64,000 bases of DNA from Amycolatopsis vancoresmycina (GTDB taxonomy: Bacteria; Actinomycetota; Actinomycetes; Mycobacteriales; Pseudonocardiaceae). The stretch is from positions 588,364 through 652,363 of the forward strand of contig NZ_JNYY01000005.1 of the NCBI RefSeq assembly GCF_000716785.1, given 5' to 3'. Of this stretch, positions 46,009 through 55,316 are shown piece by piece (position 1 is the stretch's first letter; each line of letters begins with the position of its first letter). A program made the position numbers and the translations under genes. The notes under the pieces are model-generated. The model was not told the DNA's origin. It was given only the letters and a program-made list of their open reading frames with translations, and searched no databases.

Positions 46009-47601
46009 TCAGCCCTTCTGCCCACTGATCAGGCGTTCACTGACCCGGTGGAACTCTTCGCCGTACCCGGCCTGGTCGGTGCGCGCCAGCCCGGCGACCT
46101 CGATCACGGTACCCGGCTGGTCCGGCGTCCCCGGTTTCACCCGCACCCACAGCCGGCGGCGCTTGACCAGCAGGGACGCGCCGAGCCCGACGAACATCGC
46201 GATGGCGAACCCGAGCACGAACCCCTGCGTCGGGTCGTGCGAGATCTGGATCGAGACCCACTGGCCGACGCCGTCGAAGCGGACCTTCGTGCCGTCGTCG
46301 AGCTTGAGCTCCTGGCCGACCTTCAGGTTCTGCCGGGCGACCTTCTTCAGCCGGCCGTCGGCGACGAGCGACTGGTCGACCTCGAAGACGGACTGGCCGC
46401 GCCCGGCGTCGAGGCCGAGGTCACCGCGCAGGACGTCGACGGCGACGGCGGGGTCGTTCGCCTCGGGCGCCGACGACGTCAGGACGCTGCCGTGCAGGAA
46501 CGCGGTCGGGGCGAACAGGCCGGTGATGGCCAGCTGCCGGGTCCGCCGCTGGACCTCGTCGGTGATGCCGGGCTGGTCGAACTTCGTCGCGCCCTCGGCG
46601 AGCATGGTGCTCGGGTCGACGGTGCGCCACTGGGTGTTCTGGGTGCGCTGCGTGCCGTCCGGGAAGGTGACGGTGAACTTCGGCGAGTAGCCGTGCCCGA
46701 GCAGGTAGACGCGGTCGCCGGCGGTGCGCAGCGGCGAGTTGACCTCGAGGCCGTACGGGCGCCAGGTGTTCGTGGCCAGGTCCTCGCCCGACTGGTACTG
46801 GATGTTCGAGTGGTAGTAGTCGGGCTGGCCGGAGGCGGTGTAGCGCGCGGTGAAGTCGTTCACCTTCACGCAGAACGGGTTGAGGTCGGTGCCGTCGACC
46901 CGCAGGCCCGCGTTGAAGGAGTCGTAGTTGTAGATGCCGGCGTTGCAGAAGGTGCTGCCGTCGGCCTGGACGATGACCTGGCCTTCGTAGCCGTAGAGCT
47001 TGCCGAGGGCGAAGAAGACGATCAGGCCGAGCATGCTGAAGTGGAAAAGCAGGTTGCCGGTCTCGCGCAGGAAGCCCCGCTCGGCGGAGATCGTGCGGAC
47101 GCCGTCGGCCTCTTCGCGCTCGACGCGCCGCCAGCCGGACAGCTGCTTGTGGACGGCGGCAATCTCGGCGGTGACGTCGGCCTTGCCGCGGCCGAGCCGG
47201 TAGTGCGGCATCCGGGCCAGGTTGCGCGGGGTCAGCACGGGCTTGGCGCGCATCGCCTTGACGTACTCGAAGCTGCGCGGCGTGAGGCAGCCGACGAGGG
47301 AGACCATCAGCAGCAGGTAGATGGCGGAGAACCAGATGCTGGAGTAGACGTCGTAGAACTCGAGCTTGTCGAGCAGCGTCCCCCACCAGCCGTGGGCGGT
47401 GATGTATTCGTCGACCTTGGGTGCGTTGAGCTTCCGCTGCGGCAGGAGCGCACCGGGCAGCGCGGCCAGGGCGAGGAGGAACAGCAGGACGAGCGCGGTC
47501 CGCATCGACGTCAGGCCGCGCCAGGTGTTGCGCAGGAAGGCGAGCGTGCGCTTGGCGGGCCGGTTGTGCGGCGGTTCCGGGGGCGCTTCCGTGATCGTCA
47601 C
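46009..47601 (-). CDS. resB: Cytochrome c maturation protein ResB
   Basis: A 530-residue protein with three N-terminal transmembrane helices, one C-terminal helix (near residue 465) and a large outer domain. Landmarks: LPQRKLNAPKVDEYITAHG near 55, WFSAIYLLLMVSLVGCLTPR near 90 and FHFSMLGLIVFFALGKLYGY near 190. GTG 47601 overlaps the ccdA stop as GTGA. Works with CcsB as the haem-delivery and ligation complex. Confidence 0.92.
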   Translation of the reverse strand: MTITEAPPEPPHNRPAKRTLAFLRNTWRGLTSMRTALVLLFLLALAALPGALLPQRKLNAPKVDEYITAHGWWGTLLDKLEFYDVYSSIWFSAIYLLLMVSLVGCLTPRSFEYVKAMRAKPVLTPRNLARMPHYRLGRGKADVTAEIAAVHKQLSGWRRVEREEADGVRTISAERGFLRETGNLLFHFSMLGLIVFFALGKLYGYEGQVIVQADGSTFCNAGIYNYDSFNAGLRVDGTDLNPFCVKVNDFTARYTASGQPDYYHSNIQYQSGEDLATNTWRPYGLEVNSPLRTAGDRVYLLGHGYSPKFTVTFPDGTQRTQNTQWRTVDPSTMLAEGATKFDQPGITDEVQRRTRQLAITGLFAPTAFLHGSVLTSSAPEANDPAVAVDVLRGDLGLDAGRGQSVFEVDQSLVADGRLKKVARQNLKVGQELKLDDGTKVRFDGVGQWVSIQISHDPTQGFVLGFAIAMFVGLGASLLVKRRRLWVRVKPGTPDQPGTVIEVAGLARTDQAGYGEEFHRVSERLISGQKG

Positions 47602-48371
47602 AGCGGCAGCTCCAGGTTGCCGGTGAGCTCGTTGCGGAGCCAGCCCATCAGATCTCCCCAGACGCCGGTGACCAGCAGGATTCCGACGGCCAGCAGCAGC
47701 ACGCCGCCGAAGACCTGCACCTGCCGGCCGTGCCGGCGAACCCAGTCGGTGGCGCGCACGGCCCAGCGGGCACCGAGCGCGATGAGCAGGAACGGCACCC
47801 CGAGCCCGAGGCAGTAGACGGCGATCAGCAGGTACCCGCGGGCCTCGGCACCCCCGGTGGCGCTGGCCAGCGTCATGACGGCGGACAGGGTCGGGCCGAT
47901 GCACGGAGTCCACCCGAGCCCGAAGATCGCGCCGAGCAGCGGAGCGCTCCAGATCCCGCCCCGGGGGACGTGGTGCGAGCGGACCTCGCGCTGCAGGCCG
48001 GGGATCCAGCCGAGGAACACCAGGGCCATGGCGATGGTCAGCACGCCGCCGAGGCGCTGCAGGAGGTTCTGGTTGAGGACCAGCGTGTCGGCGAGCCAGA
48101 CGAGCGTGCCGAGGGTGGCGACGAAGACGACGGTGAACCCGAGAACGAAGAGCAGGGCGGCCCCGACAACGGCCCACCGGCCCTGCTTGCGCCCCTCATC
48201 GGCCTTGACGGCGGGAGCATCGGCCCCGACGAGCGCGGCGAGGTAGGCGAGGTACCCGGGCACGAGCGGCACGACGCACGGCGAGGCGAAGGAGACGGCC
48301 CCGGCCAGCAGGGCGACCCCGGCCGCGAGCAGCAGCGGTCCGGAGATCGCCAGCTCGGTCACGGAGTTCAC
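47598..48371 (-). CDS. ccdA: Cytochrome c biogenesis protein CcdA
   Basis: A 257-residue membrane protein with six main helices. Both redox cysteines are in place, in FASPCVVPLVPG (near residue 32) and GWTPCIGPT (near 158). It moves electrons from cytoplasmic thioredoxin to an outer thiol-disulfide protein, so apocytochrome cysteines stay reduced for haem attachment. A likely partner is the TlpA-like lipoprotein encoded just upstream. Confidence 0.93.
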   Translation of the reverse strand: MNSVTELAISGPLLLAAGVALLAGAVSFASPCVVPLVPGYLAYLAALVGADAPAVKADEGRKQGRWAVVGAALLFVLGFTVVFVATLGTLVWLADTLVLNQNLLQRLGGVLTIAMALVFLGWIPGLQREVRSHHVPRGGIWSAPLLGAIFGLGWTPCIGPTLSAVMTLASATGGAEARGYLLIAVYCLGLGVPFLLIALGARWAVRATDWVRRHGRQVQVFGGVLLLAVGILLVTGVWGDLMGWLRNELTGNLELPL

Positions 48372-48463
48372 TCCGTTGAGGGTAGGCAGTGAGGTCCTGG
48401 TGAGAACGCCGGGGCTGGTTCACAGGACCTCGGTCACAGCAGTTCAGGACCTTGGTCCCGGCC

Positions 48464-48509
48464 GTCGTGAGTGGTAAGGCGAGTTAGAACGCGCCTTACC
48501 ACTCACGAC
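48464..48509. repeat. 46-bp intergenic palindrome
   Basis: Arms 48464-48481 and 48492-48509 (18 bp, perfect) with a 10-base loop. Differs from 51127-51172 at only two of 46 positions. It lies between tlpA and ccdA, which are read in the same direction, so it may terminate or attenuate transcription inside the gene set. Confidence 0.85.
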
Positions 48510-48534
48510 CGGCCGCGGCAGAAAACCTCGGCGA

Positions 48535-49095
48535 TCAGGCTTCCGCGGCCAATCGATGCGCCACCGGCAGCAGGTCCTGCGCCAGCACCTGCCGCAGGAA
48601 CACCGCCGCCACCCGATGCTGCTTGTCCAGCACGATCGTCGACGGGATGATGTTCCGCGGGTACCCGCTCAGCTTCAGCAGCACCCGCCCGTCCGGGTCG
48701 TAGATCGACGGGTACGTCAGCTGCCTGTCCCGCACGAAGTCCTGGGCCACCTCGCGCGCCGGGTCGCGGACGTCGATGCCCACCACCTGGACTCCCTGGC
48801 GGGCCACCGTCTCCATCTCCGGGGCCTCCGTGCGGCACGGGCCGCACCACTGGCCCCACAGGTTGAGCACCACGACCTTGCCCGGGTAGTCCGCCAGCGA
48901 GAGCTGCTTGCCCTCGTTCATCAGGTCGTCGCCCGCCAGGACCGGGGCCGTCTGGCGGTCCGCGGCCTCGTACGTGATGTCGATCTTGCCGCCCGGGGAC
49001 ACGAAGTTGAAGCTGCTCCCCTGCACCACCGCGTCCTTGCCCGCGCTGCACCCGGCCAGCGCCAGCACGGCGAGCACCGCGCACAGGAACCTCAT
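48535..49095 (-). CDS. TlpA/ResA-like thiol-disulfide lipoprotein
   Basis: A 186-residue thioredoxin-fold lipoprotein: lipobox LALAGC with Cys16, then the redox motif WGQWCGPC (Cys 84 and 87). It should reduce apocytochrome c cysteines outside the cell, fed by CcdA. ATG 49095 overlaps the histidine phosphatase stop as ATGA. The gene order hemL, phosphatase, tlpA, ccdA, resB, ccsB is widely kept in actinobacteria. Confidence 0.9.
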   Translation of the reverse strand: MRFLCAVLAVLALAGCSAGKDAVVQGSSFNFVSPGGKIDITYEAADRQTAPVLAGDDLMNEGKQLSLADYPGKVVVLNLWGQWCGPCRTEAPEMETVARQGVQVVGIDVRDPAREVAQDFVRDRQLTYPSIYDPDGRVLLKLSGYPRNIIPSTIVLDKQHRVAAVFLRQVLAQDLLPVAHRLAAEA

Positions 49096-49718
49096 GCCCC
49101 GGTCACCTTCGGGTCGGTCGCCCCCGCGGGCTCGCTGTAGACGATCTCGCGCAGCTCGTCGCCGTCGAACACCAGGGACGTCAGCGACGCCAGCGAGCAT
49201 TGGCGACGCCGGGGGTCGTGCCACAGGCGCTTGCCCTCCAGGAACCGCCGCAACGTCCAGATCGGCAGCTGGTGGGACACGCAGAGCGCCTCATGACCCT
49301 CCGCGGCGGAGCGCGCCCGGTGGACCGCGCCCAGCATCCGGTGGGCGATCTCGATGTACGGCTCGCCCCACGACGGCTTGAACGGGTTCACCAGCTTCGG
49401 CCAGTGCCGCGGCTCCCGCAGCGCGCCGTCGCCGACTGCCACCTGCAGGCCCTCGAACTGGTTGCCCGCCTCGATCAGGCCCTCGTCGGTCGCGATGTCG
49501 AGGCGGTGCGCGGCCGCGATCGGGGCCGCCGTCTCCTGCGCCCGCTGCAGCGGCGACGCGACGACGTGCACCAGGTCGTGCCCGGCGACGGCCTCCGCGA
49601 CCGTCAGCGCCTGCCGCTGCCCGCGCTCCGAGAGCCGGTAGCCGGGCAGGCGGCCGTACAGGATCTTCGCGGGGTTGTGCACTTCGCCGTGACGCAGCAT
49701 GTGGACGACGGTGGTCAC
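49092..49718 (-). CDS. Histidine phosphatase family protein
   Basis: A 208-residue phosphoglycerate-mutase-fold protein with the phosphohistidine motif [10 protein letters not shown] near residue 8 and a second catalytic His in CVSHQLPIW near 150. GTG 49718 overlaps the hemL stop as GTGA. Substrate unknown. Its fixed place between hemL and tlpA-type genes suggests a role linked to haem or cytochrome synthesis, but no direct evidence is seen. Confidence 0.85.
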   Translation of the reverse strand: MTTVVHMLRHGEVHNPAKILYGRLPGYRLSERGQRQALTVAEAVAGHDLVHVVASPLQRAQETAAPIAAAHRLDIATDEGLIEAGNQFEGLQVAVGDGALREPRHWPKLVNPFKPSWGEPYIEIAHRMLGAVHRARSAAEGHEALCVSHQLPIWTLRRFLEGKRLWHDPRRRQCSLASLTSLVFDGDELREIVYSEPAGATDPKVTGA

Positions 49719-51016
49719 TGGACGGCCCCAGCCGCCGCGCGCGCCGCAGCGGGCAGAGCCGCTTCGATCACAGCGAACGCTTCGTCGTCCATGGCCGCGT
49801 TGACGAACCACGCCTCGTACGCGCTCGGAGGCGCGTACACGCCTCCGTCCAGCAACGCGTGGAAGAACGGCGGGAAGCGCCACGTCTCCGACGCCTGCGC
49901 GCCCGCGTAGTCGCGAACCGGCGTCTCACCGAAGAACACGCTTACCAGGTTGCCCGCGTACTGGACGTTGTGCGCAACCCCCGCTTCGCTCAGCGCGGCG
50001 TGGAAGAGATTGCCGAGGCGCTTCGCGTTGGCGTCGAGAGCCGCGTACACGGCGTGGTCGGCCGCGCGCAGCGTTGCGAGGCCCGTGGCCACCGCCACCG
50101 GGTTCCCGGAGAGCGTCCCGGCCTGGTAGACCGGCCCGCCCGGGGCGAGCTTGGCCATCACGTCGGCGCGGCCGCCGAAGGCCGCCGCCGGCAGGCCGCC
50201 GGACATCACCTTGCCGAACGTGTAGAGGTCGCCGGCCACACCTTCGAGGCCGAACCAGCCCGCGCTCGACACGCGGAACCCGGTCATCACCTCGTCCATG
50301 ATCAGCAGTGCGCCGTGCTCGTGGGCGAGCTCGCGCAGGCCCGCGTTGAAGCCCTCGTCCGGCGCGACCGCGCCCATGTTCCCGGCCGCCGCCTCGGTGA
50401 TCACCGCGGCGATCTCGCCCGGGTTGTCCACAAAGGACTTCCGGACGGCGTCGAGGTCGTTGTAGGGCAGCACCAGCGTGTCCGCGGCCTGGGCGCCGGT
50501 GACGCCCGGCGACGTCGGCAGCCCGAGCGTCGCGACGCCGGAGCCGGCCTGCGCGAGCAGCGCGTCGACGTGACCGTGGTAACACCCGGCGAACTTGACG
50601 ATCTTCGTCCGGCCGGTGAACCCCCTGGCCAGCCGGATCGCGCTCATCGTGGCCTCGGTGCCCGAGTTGACCAGCCGGACCTGCTCGACCGGCCCGACCC
50701 GGCCGATGATCTCCTCGGCCAGCTCGACCTCGCCGATCGTCGGCGTGCCGAAGGAGAGCCCGGACGTCGCCGCCGCGCGCGCCGCCTCGACGACGTGCGG
50801 GTGCGCGTGGCCCAGGATCATCGGGCCCCAGGACGACACCAGGTCGACGTAGCGGTTGCCGTCGGCGTCCCACAGGTGCGGGCCCTCGCCGCGGACCATG
50901 AACCGCGGGGTGCCGCCGACCGAGTTGAACGCCCGGACCGGCGAGTTCACCCCGCCCGGGATGGCTGTCTTCGCGCGGTCGAACCACGCCTTGGACTGCT
51001 CGGTTCCAGTGCTCAC
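49715..51016 (-). CDS. hemL: Glutamate-1-semialdehyde 2,1-aminomutase
   Basis: A 433-residue fold-type I PLP enzyme that makes 5-aminolevulinate in the C5 pathway, following HemA. The PLP Lys is K269 in [27 protein letters not shown] and the late [11 protein letters not shown] are also standard. It is the start of a coupled unit hemL-phosphatase-tlpA. The gene is preceded by a palindrome. Confidence 0.95.
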   Translation of the reverse strand: MSTGTEQSKAWFDRAKTAIPGGVNSPVRAFNSVGGTPRFMVRGEGPHLWDADGNRYVDLVSSWGPMILGHAHPHVVEAARAAATSGLSFGTPTIGEVELAEEIIGRVGPVEQVRLVNSGTEATMSAIRLARGFTGRTKIVKFAGCYHGHVDALLAQAGSGVATLGLPTSPGVTGAQAADTLVLPYNDLDAVRKSFVDNPGEIAAVITEAAAGNMGAVAPDEGFNAGLRELAHEHGALLIMDEVMTGFRVSSAGWFGLEGVAGDLYTFGKVMSGGLPAAAFGGRADVMAKLAPGGPVYQAGTLSGNPVAVATGLATLRAADHAVYAALDANAKRLGNLFHAALSEAGVAHNVQYAGNLVSVFFGETPVRDYAGAQASETWRFPPFFHALLDGGVYAPPSAYEAWFVNAAMDDEAFAVIEAALPAAARAAAGAVQ

Positions 51017-51126
51017 CCGTCCAGTCTCGCAAACCCCCGCTAGCTGACCGGACGCCGCCCGGGAGGGAACCGCCTAGTGCGGTGACCGGATACGTTCGCC
51101 GGAACCCTGGTGGTCTGCCGCGGCTG

Positions 51127-51172
51127 GTCGTGAGTGGTAAGGCGGGTTAGAACCCGCCTTACCACTCACGAC
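51127..51172. repeat. 46-bp intergenic palindrome upstream of hemL
   Basis: Perfect 22-bp arms (51127-51148 and 51151-51172) with an AG centre. 44 of 46 bases match the element at 48464; the two changes restore pairing that is imperfect there. It follows the DUF5666 gene (stop at 51204) and precedes hemL, so it probably ends the efflux operon. Confidence 0.85.
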
Positions 51173-51203
51173 CCCGACCCGGTGAACCTTCGTGGTCATC
51201 GCG

Positions 51204-51716
51204 CTAGCGCGCGGCCTGCTGGGTGATGGCCTGGGCGGACACCGTGCCGTCGTCGCCCGCCTGCCCCTGGACGACCACGGTGGCCCCCGGCTTGAGGTCG
51301 GCCAGTTTGCCCGGCTGGGTGACCCCGACCGTGGTGTCGTCCGATGTGGACACCTTGACGTCGGTGCCCTGCGCGGTCTTCACGTACACCGTGGTGCCGT
51401 CGACGCGGTCGACCGTGCCCGTGGTGCCGCGGCCGCCGCGGAACCCGCCGCCCTGCTGGCCGGTGCCCGCCTGCTGGCCGCCCTGGGTGCCACCCGCCGG
51501 GCGGGTGGGGGTCGACGCTGTCGACGAGCCGAACGCCGCGTGCGTCCAAGCGCCGCCGCCGAACGCGATCGCCAGCACGACCAGCCCGGCCAGCACCAGC
51601 GTCGTGCGGGAAAACGGTTTCGCCGCGTGCCGCATTTCGGCGTTCAGGTCACCGTCGACCGCCGGGCTGGCGATGATGTCCTCCGCGTTCGGCGGGGTCG
51701 TGGTGGACGAAGACAT
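51204..51716 (-). CDS. DUF5666-type membrane-anchored protein
   Basis: A 170-residue protein. A transmembrane helix lies at about 40-60, followed by a Gly/Gln/Thr-rich spacer and a small beta domain (TVDRVDGTTVYVKTAQGT, VVVQGQAGDDGTVSAQAI) of the OB-like DUF5666 kind. It is the last gene of the efflux set, 11 bases after the permease stop. It could act as an outer accessory of the exporter; function unproven. Confidence 0.75.
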   Translation of the reverse strand: MSSSTTTPPNAEDIIASPAVDGDLNAEMRHAAKPFSRTTLVLAGLVVLAIAFGGGAWTHAAFGSSTASTPTRPAGGTQGGQQAGTGQQGGGFRGGRGTTGTVDRVDGTTVYVKTAQGTDVKVSTSDDTTVGVTQPGKLADLKPGATVVVQGQAGDDGTVSAQAITQQAAR

Positions 51717-51727
51717 GCGAAGACTCC

Positions 51728-52930
51728 TTATTCGTGACGCAGCGCGTCGATGGGCCGGAGCTTGGCGGCCCGGTTCGCCGGGAAGCTGCCGAAGAACAGC
51801 CCGATCAGGGCGGACACCGCGAAGGCGAGCAGGATCGAGGACGGCACCACGACGGGTTTGATCCCGGAAATCGTGAACCGGCTGCCGATCACCCCGATGG
51901 CGACGCCGAGCAGCCCGCCGAACAGGCTGAGCATGGTGGCTTCGGCGAGGAACTGGCCGAGGATGGCCGAGCGCGGGGCGCCGATCGCCTTGCGGATGCC
52001 GATTTCGCGGATCCGCTCGGTGACCGTGACGAGCATGATGTTGGTGACGCCGATCCCGCCGACCAGCAGCGAGATCGCCGCGACGGCGGCCAGCAGCACG
52101 GTGAACGTCTCGGTCGCCGACGTCCGGGTCGCGAGCAGCTGTTCGGAGTTCTGGATCTGGTAGTCTGGGGTGCCGCCGAGCCGGATGCCGTGGCGGGCGT
52201 TGAGGATCGCGGTGATCTCGGACTGGGCCAGCGAGACGGAGTCGGCGCTGGTGGCCTGGACGGCGATCTGGCTGAGGTTGCCGTACCCGGCGAGGGAGTT
52301 CTGCACGGCCGAGATCGGCGCGATGGCGACGTCGTCGGCGTTCTGCAGCCCGGTGCTGCCCTTGGCCTGCAGCACCCCGATCACGGTGAACTGGATGCTG
52401 TTGAGCAGCAGGTTCTTGCCGACCGGATCGGCGGTGCCGAAGATCGACTCCGCGGTCGTCGGGCCGAGCACGACGACCTTCCGCGCGGCCGTGACGTCTT
52501 CGGCGGTGAACAGCTGGCCCTGGGCGAGCTCGCGGTTGGTCGTGGTGAAGTACGCCGGTTCGGTGCCGGCGACGCTGGAGATGTCGTACGACGTCTGCCC
52601 GTAGGTCGCGGTCGCCGTCGTGTTCACCACCGGCGACGCGGCCTTGACGTCCGGGGCGCCGACGGGGTCGACGAGGGCGTGCGCGTCCTGGACGGTCAGC
52701 GGCCGGGCGGTCGCGCCCTGCCCGCCGCCGCGCGCCGGGGAGACGTTGACGACGTTGGTGCCGAGGCCCTGGATGCTGGCCGCGATGGCCGCCGACGCGC
52801 CGTTGCCCACTGCGACCAGGAGGATCACCGCGGCGACGCCGATGGTGATGCCGAGGGTGGTCAGGGCCGAGCGCAGCTTGTTCGCCGTCAGGCCGCGGAC
52901 GGCGAAGCGCAGGATTTCCAGGAGGTTCAC
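51728..52930 (-). CDS. MacB/FtsX-type ABC transporter permease
   Basis: A 400-residue permease with one N-terminal helix, a large outer domain (about residues 50-270) and three C-terminal helices with the LLVGGIGVTNIMLVTVTERIREIG-type segment. It probably works with the ATPase and HlyD-like protein encoded upstream, as MacB does with MacA. GTG 52930 overlaps the ATPase stop as GTGA. Such systems export peptides, antibiotics or lipoproteins or act in stress sensing. Confidence 0.9.
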   Translation of the reverse strand: MNLLEILRFAVRGLTANKLRSALTTLGITIGVAAVILLVAVGNGASAAIAASIQGLGTNVVNVSPARGGGQGATARPLTVQDAHALVDPVGAPDVKAASPVVNTTATATYGQTSYDISSVAGTEPAYFTTTNRELAQGQLFTAEDVTAARKVVVLGPTTAESIFGTADPVGKNLLLNSIQFTVIGVLQAKGSTGLQNADDVAIAPISAVQNSLAGYGNLSQIAVQATSADSVSLAQSEITAILNARHGIRLGGTPDYQIQNSEQLLATRTSATETFTVLLAAVAAISLLVGGIGVTNIMLVTVTERIREIGIRKAIGAPRSAILGQFLAEATMLSLFGGLLGVAIGVIGSRFTISGIKPVVVPSSILLAFAVSALIGLFFGSFPANRAAKLRPIDALRHE

Positions 52931-53631
52931 GAGACCGCCCCCACCGCGCGCGTGACCTCGTCCGAAACGATCAGGCCGTCGTCGACGCGGACCACGCGGT
53001 GCGCGTGCTCGGCGACCTCGTCTTCGTGCGTGATGACGACGATGGTGCGGCCGAGGGAGTTGAGCCGGTCGAACACGCCGAGGACGTCCTCGGTGCTGCG
53101 CCGGTCGAGGTTGCCGGTCGGCTCGTCGGCCAGCAGCATCGCCGGGCCGGTGACCAGCGCCCGCGCCACCGCGACGCGCTGGATCTGACCACCGGACAGC
53201 TCGCTGGGCAGGTGCTTGGCCCGGTCGGACAGGCCCACCATCTCCAGCGCCGCCAAGGCCCGGCGCCGCCGTTCGGACCGCCGTAGTCCACTGTAGACCA
53301 AGGGAAGCTCCACATTGGACAAAGCGGAGGTGCGGGGCACCAGGTTGAACGACTGGAAGATGAAACCGATCTTCCGGTTGCGCAGCAACGCCAATTGCCG
53401 TTCGTTCAGCTTTCCGACACCGAACCCGTCGAGCAGGTACCGGCCGGACGTCGGCACGTCCAGGCAGCCGAGCATGTTCAGCAGCGTCGACTTGCCCGAG
53501 CCCGAGGCGCCCATGATCGCGACGTACTCGCCGGGGTACACGGTGAGGTCGACGCCGCGCAGCGCGTGCACCGCCGTCTCGCCGGCCCCGTAGGTCTTGC
53601 GCAGCCCGGAGACCGCGATCACCGGGTTCAT
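52927..53631 (-). CDS. ABC transporter ATP-binding protein (MacB/LolD type)
   Basis: A 234-residue ATPase with Walker A GASGSGKST near residue 40, signature LSGGQIQRVAVARAL near 145, Walker B MLLADEPTG near 165 and a switch His in VITHEDEVAEHA. It overlaps the adaptor stop (ATGA) and the permease start (GTGA), so all three are translated together. Confidence 0.94.
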   Translation of the reverse strand: MNPVIAVSGLRKTYGAGETAVHALRGVDLTVYPGEYVAIMGASGSGKSTLLNMLGCLDVPTSGRYLLDGFGVGKLNERQLALLRNRKIGFIFQSFNLVPRTSALSNVELPLVYSGLRRSERRRRALAALEMVGLSDRAKHLPSELSGGQIQRVAVARALVTGPAMLLADEPTGNLDRRSTEDVLGVFDRLNSLGRTIVVITHEDEVAEHAHRVVRVDDGLIVSDEVTRAVGAVS

Positions 53632-54902
53632 CCGCGCCCGCCGAAGCCGCCGCCGGCGCCGGTGCCCGTGCCGCGCTGGCCGCCGCCCGGGAACCCGCCG
53701 GTTCCCCCAGTACCAGGGAAGCCGCCCGTCCCGCCGGTGCGGCCGGTCCCGCCGGTGGTCCCGGTGGCCGTCCCGGTGAGCACGACGTTCTCGCCCTCGG
53801 TCAGCCCGGAGGTGATCTGGACCGTCGACTCGCCGCGCAGGCCGACCTGCACCGGGCGCGTGACGTTCTGGCCGTTCTCCTGCACGGTGACGAGGTTGGT
53901 GCCGCCCGCGGTCTGCACCGCCGCGGCCGGCACGCTCAGCGCGTTGTCCGCCTCGGCGACGGTGATCACGACGCTCGCCGACTGGCCGGGCCGCAGCCCG
54001 TCCGGCGGGCTCGTCAGCGCCAGCTGGGCGCCGTAGGAGACGACGCTGCCGCTCGTGGTCGGGGTCAGGTTGACGCTCGATACGGTGGCCTGGACCGGCT
54101 TGTCCGGCAGCGCGTTGAGCGTGACGGTGGCCTTCTGGCCCGCCTTGACCTTGCTGACGTCGATCTCGGCGACCGAGGTGTTGACGATCAGCCCGGTCAT
54201 GTTGGTGATGGTGATGAACCCGCTGCCGGAGCTGCTGCTGCTCGACGCGGCAGCGCTCGAGTTCGCCGAACCTTGGCCGCCCTGGCTGCTCGACGTCTGG
54301 GAGCTGGCGGACGAGCCGCTCGAGGACTGCTGCCCGACCGCGCCGTTGATCGCGGTGACCGTGCCGGCGCCCGGCGCGTACAGGACGGTGTTGTCGAGGG
54401 CCTGCTGCGCGGTCTGGACGTCGAGCTGGGCCTGGTCGAGCTTCGCCTGCGCCGAGGTGACGCTGTTGGCGGCGCTGGTCTGGGCGTTCTGGGCGTTCGG
54501 CCCGGTGGCCGGGGTGTTCTCGGCCGTCTCGGCGGTGTCCAGGCTGTCCTGCGCGACCGCGAGGTTCGCCTTCGCGACTTGAAGCTGCTTCGCCGCCTGC
54601 GTGCCGTCGACGGTGGCGAGCTTCTGCCCGGCGCTGACGACGTCACCGACCTTCACGTCGATCGAGGTGACCTTGCCGGCCGTCGCGAAGTTCGCCGCGC
54701 CGGTGTAGCTGCTGGCGAGGGTGCCGGCGGCGGAGACCGTCTCGGTGACCGTCGCCCGGCGGACCGGGGTGCTGCGGCTCTGGGCCTGCGCCGAGCTCGG
54801 GGCCGGGCTGAATGCCTGGTATATCCCGAATCCCGCCCCGGCCAGCAGTACGACCAGAGCACCGTTGATCACCCATGCCTTCGAGGCACGCACGCGCGTC
54901 AT
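53628..54902 (-). CDS. HlyD/MacA-type periplasmic adaptor protein
   Basis: A 424-residue membrane-anchored adaptor. One helix at 11-31, then a biotinyl-lipoyl-like part, a coiled-coil hairpin (about 105-170), an inserted Ser/Gly/Gln-rich loop (205-240) and a beta-barrel; the C-terminus is a Gly/Thr-rich tail (TGGTGGFPG units). In a monoderm it must act in the wall space. First gene of the set adaptor-ATPase-permease-DUF5666. Confidence 0.86.
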   Translation of the reverse strand: MTRVRASKAWVINGALVVLLAGAGFGIYQAFSPAPSSAQAQSRSTPVRRATVTETVSAAGTLASSYTGAANFATAGKVTSIDVKVGDVVSAGQKLATVDGTQAAKQLQVAKANLAVAQDSLDTAETAENTPATGPNAQNAQTSAANSVTSAQAKLDQAQLDVQTAQQALDNTVLYAPGAGTVTAINGAVGQQSSSGSSASSQTSSSQGGQGSANSSAAASSSSSSGSGFITITNMTGLIVNTSVAEIDVSKVKAGQKATVTLNALPDKPVQATVSSVNLTPTTSGSVVSYGAQLALTSPPDGLRPGQSASVVITVAEADNALSVPAAAVQTAGGTNLVTVQENGQNVTRPVQVGLRGESTVQITSGLTEGENVVLTGTATGTTGGTGRTGGTGGFPGTGGTGGFPGGGQRGTGTGAGGGFGGRG

Positions 54903-54964
54903 GCGGCAACCTTGGTGCCGCTGCTTAGCAATTGACTGTTGGTTCCCTGTGCGTCAGCTGTGTA

Positions 54965-55303
54965 TCAGCCCCGGGGCTTGGGGCCGCGCGCACGGATCGC
55001 GAGCGACAGCTGACGCACCGCGTCGACCAGCAGCAACGCGGTCACGGTGCCGAGCCCGATGGCGGCGGCGAGCAGTCCGCCGAAGTACCGGTGCGACTCG
55101 AGCACGGCGCCGTCATCGGTGCGCGTGACGACGGTGGCGACGCTGCTGTGCCAGCACGCGTAGGCGGCCCAGCCGGCGGCCACGGCGAGCAGCACCTCCA
55201 CGACGGCGACGAGCGTCCGCCACGGCTTGTGCAGCCGGGCGCGCGGGCCGGGTTCTTCCGGCGGCCAGAGCTCGGCCCCGGTGGGCTGCGGAAGGTCGAT
55301 CAC
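54965..55303 (-). CDS. Small two-helix membrane protein
   Basis: A 112-residue protein with predicted transmembrane helices at about 28-50 and 74-95 and a basic C-terminus. A short outer loop holds TDDGAVLESHRYFGG. No family recognised. Lies 62 bases from the adaptor gene and 13 from the next gene upstream, all on the minus strand. GTG 55303 is the start. Confidence 0.6.
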   Translation of the reverse strand: MIDLPQPTGAELWPPEEPGPRARLHKPWRTLVAVVEVLLAVAAGWAAYACWHSSVATVVTRTDDGAVLESHRYFGGLLAAAIGLGTVTALLLVDAVRQLSLAIRARGPKPRG

Positions 55304-55316
55304 GGCGCCGATTTTC

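Noticed and set aside
44863..47817. 984-codon open frame antisense to ccsB and resB
   Set aside because: The sense strand holds recognisable cytochrome c maturation genes.
48400..48440. GGTTCACAGG and nearby TCACAG as a Rex site
   Set aside because: Only unpaired half-sites, without the inverted partner at the right spacing.
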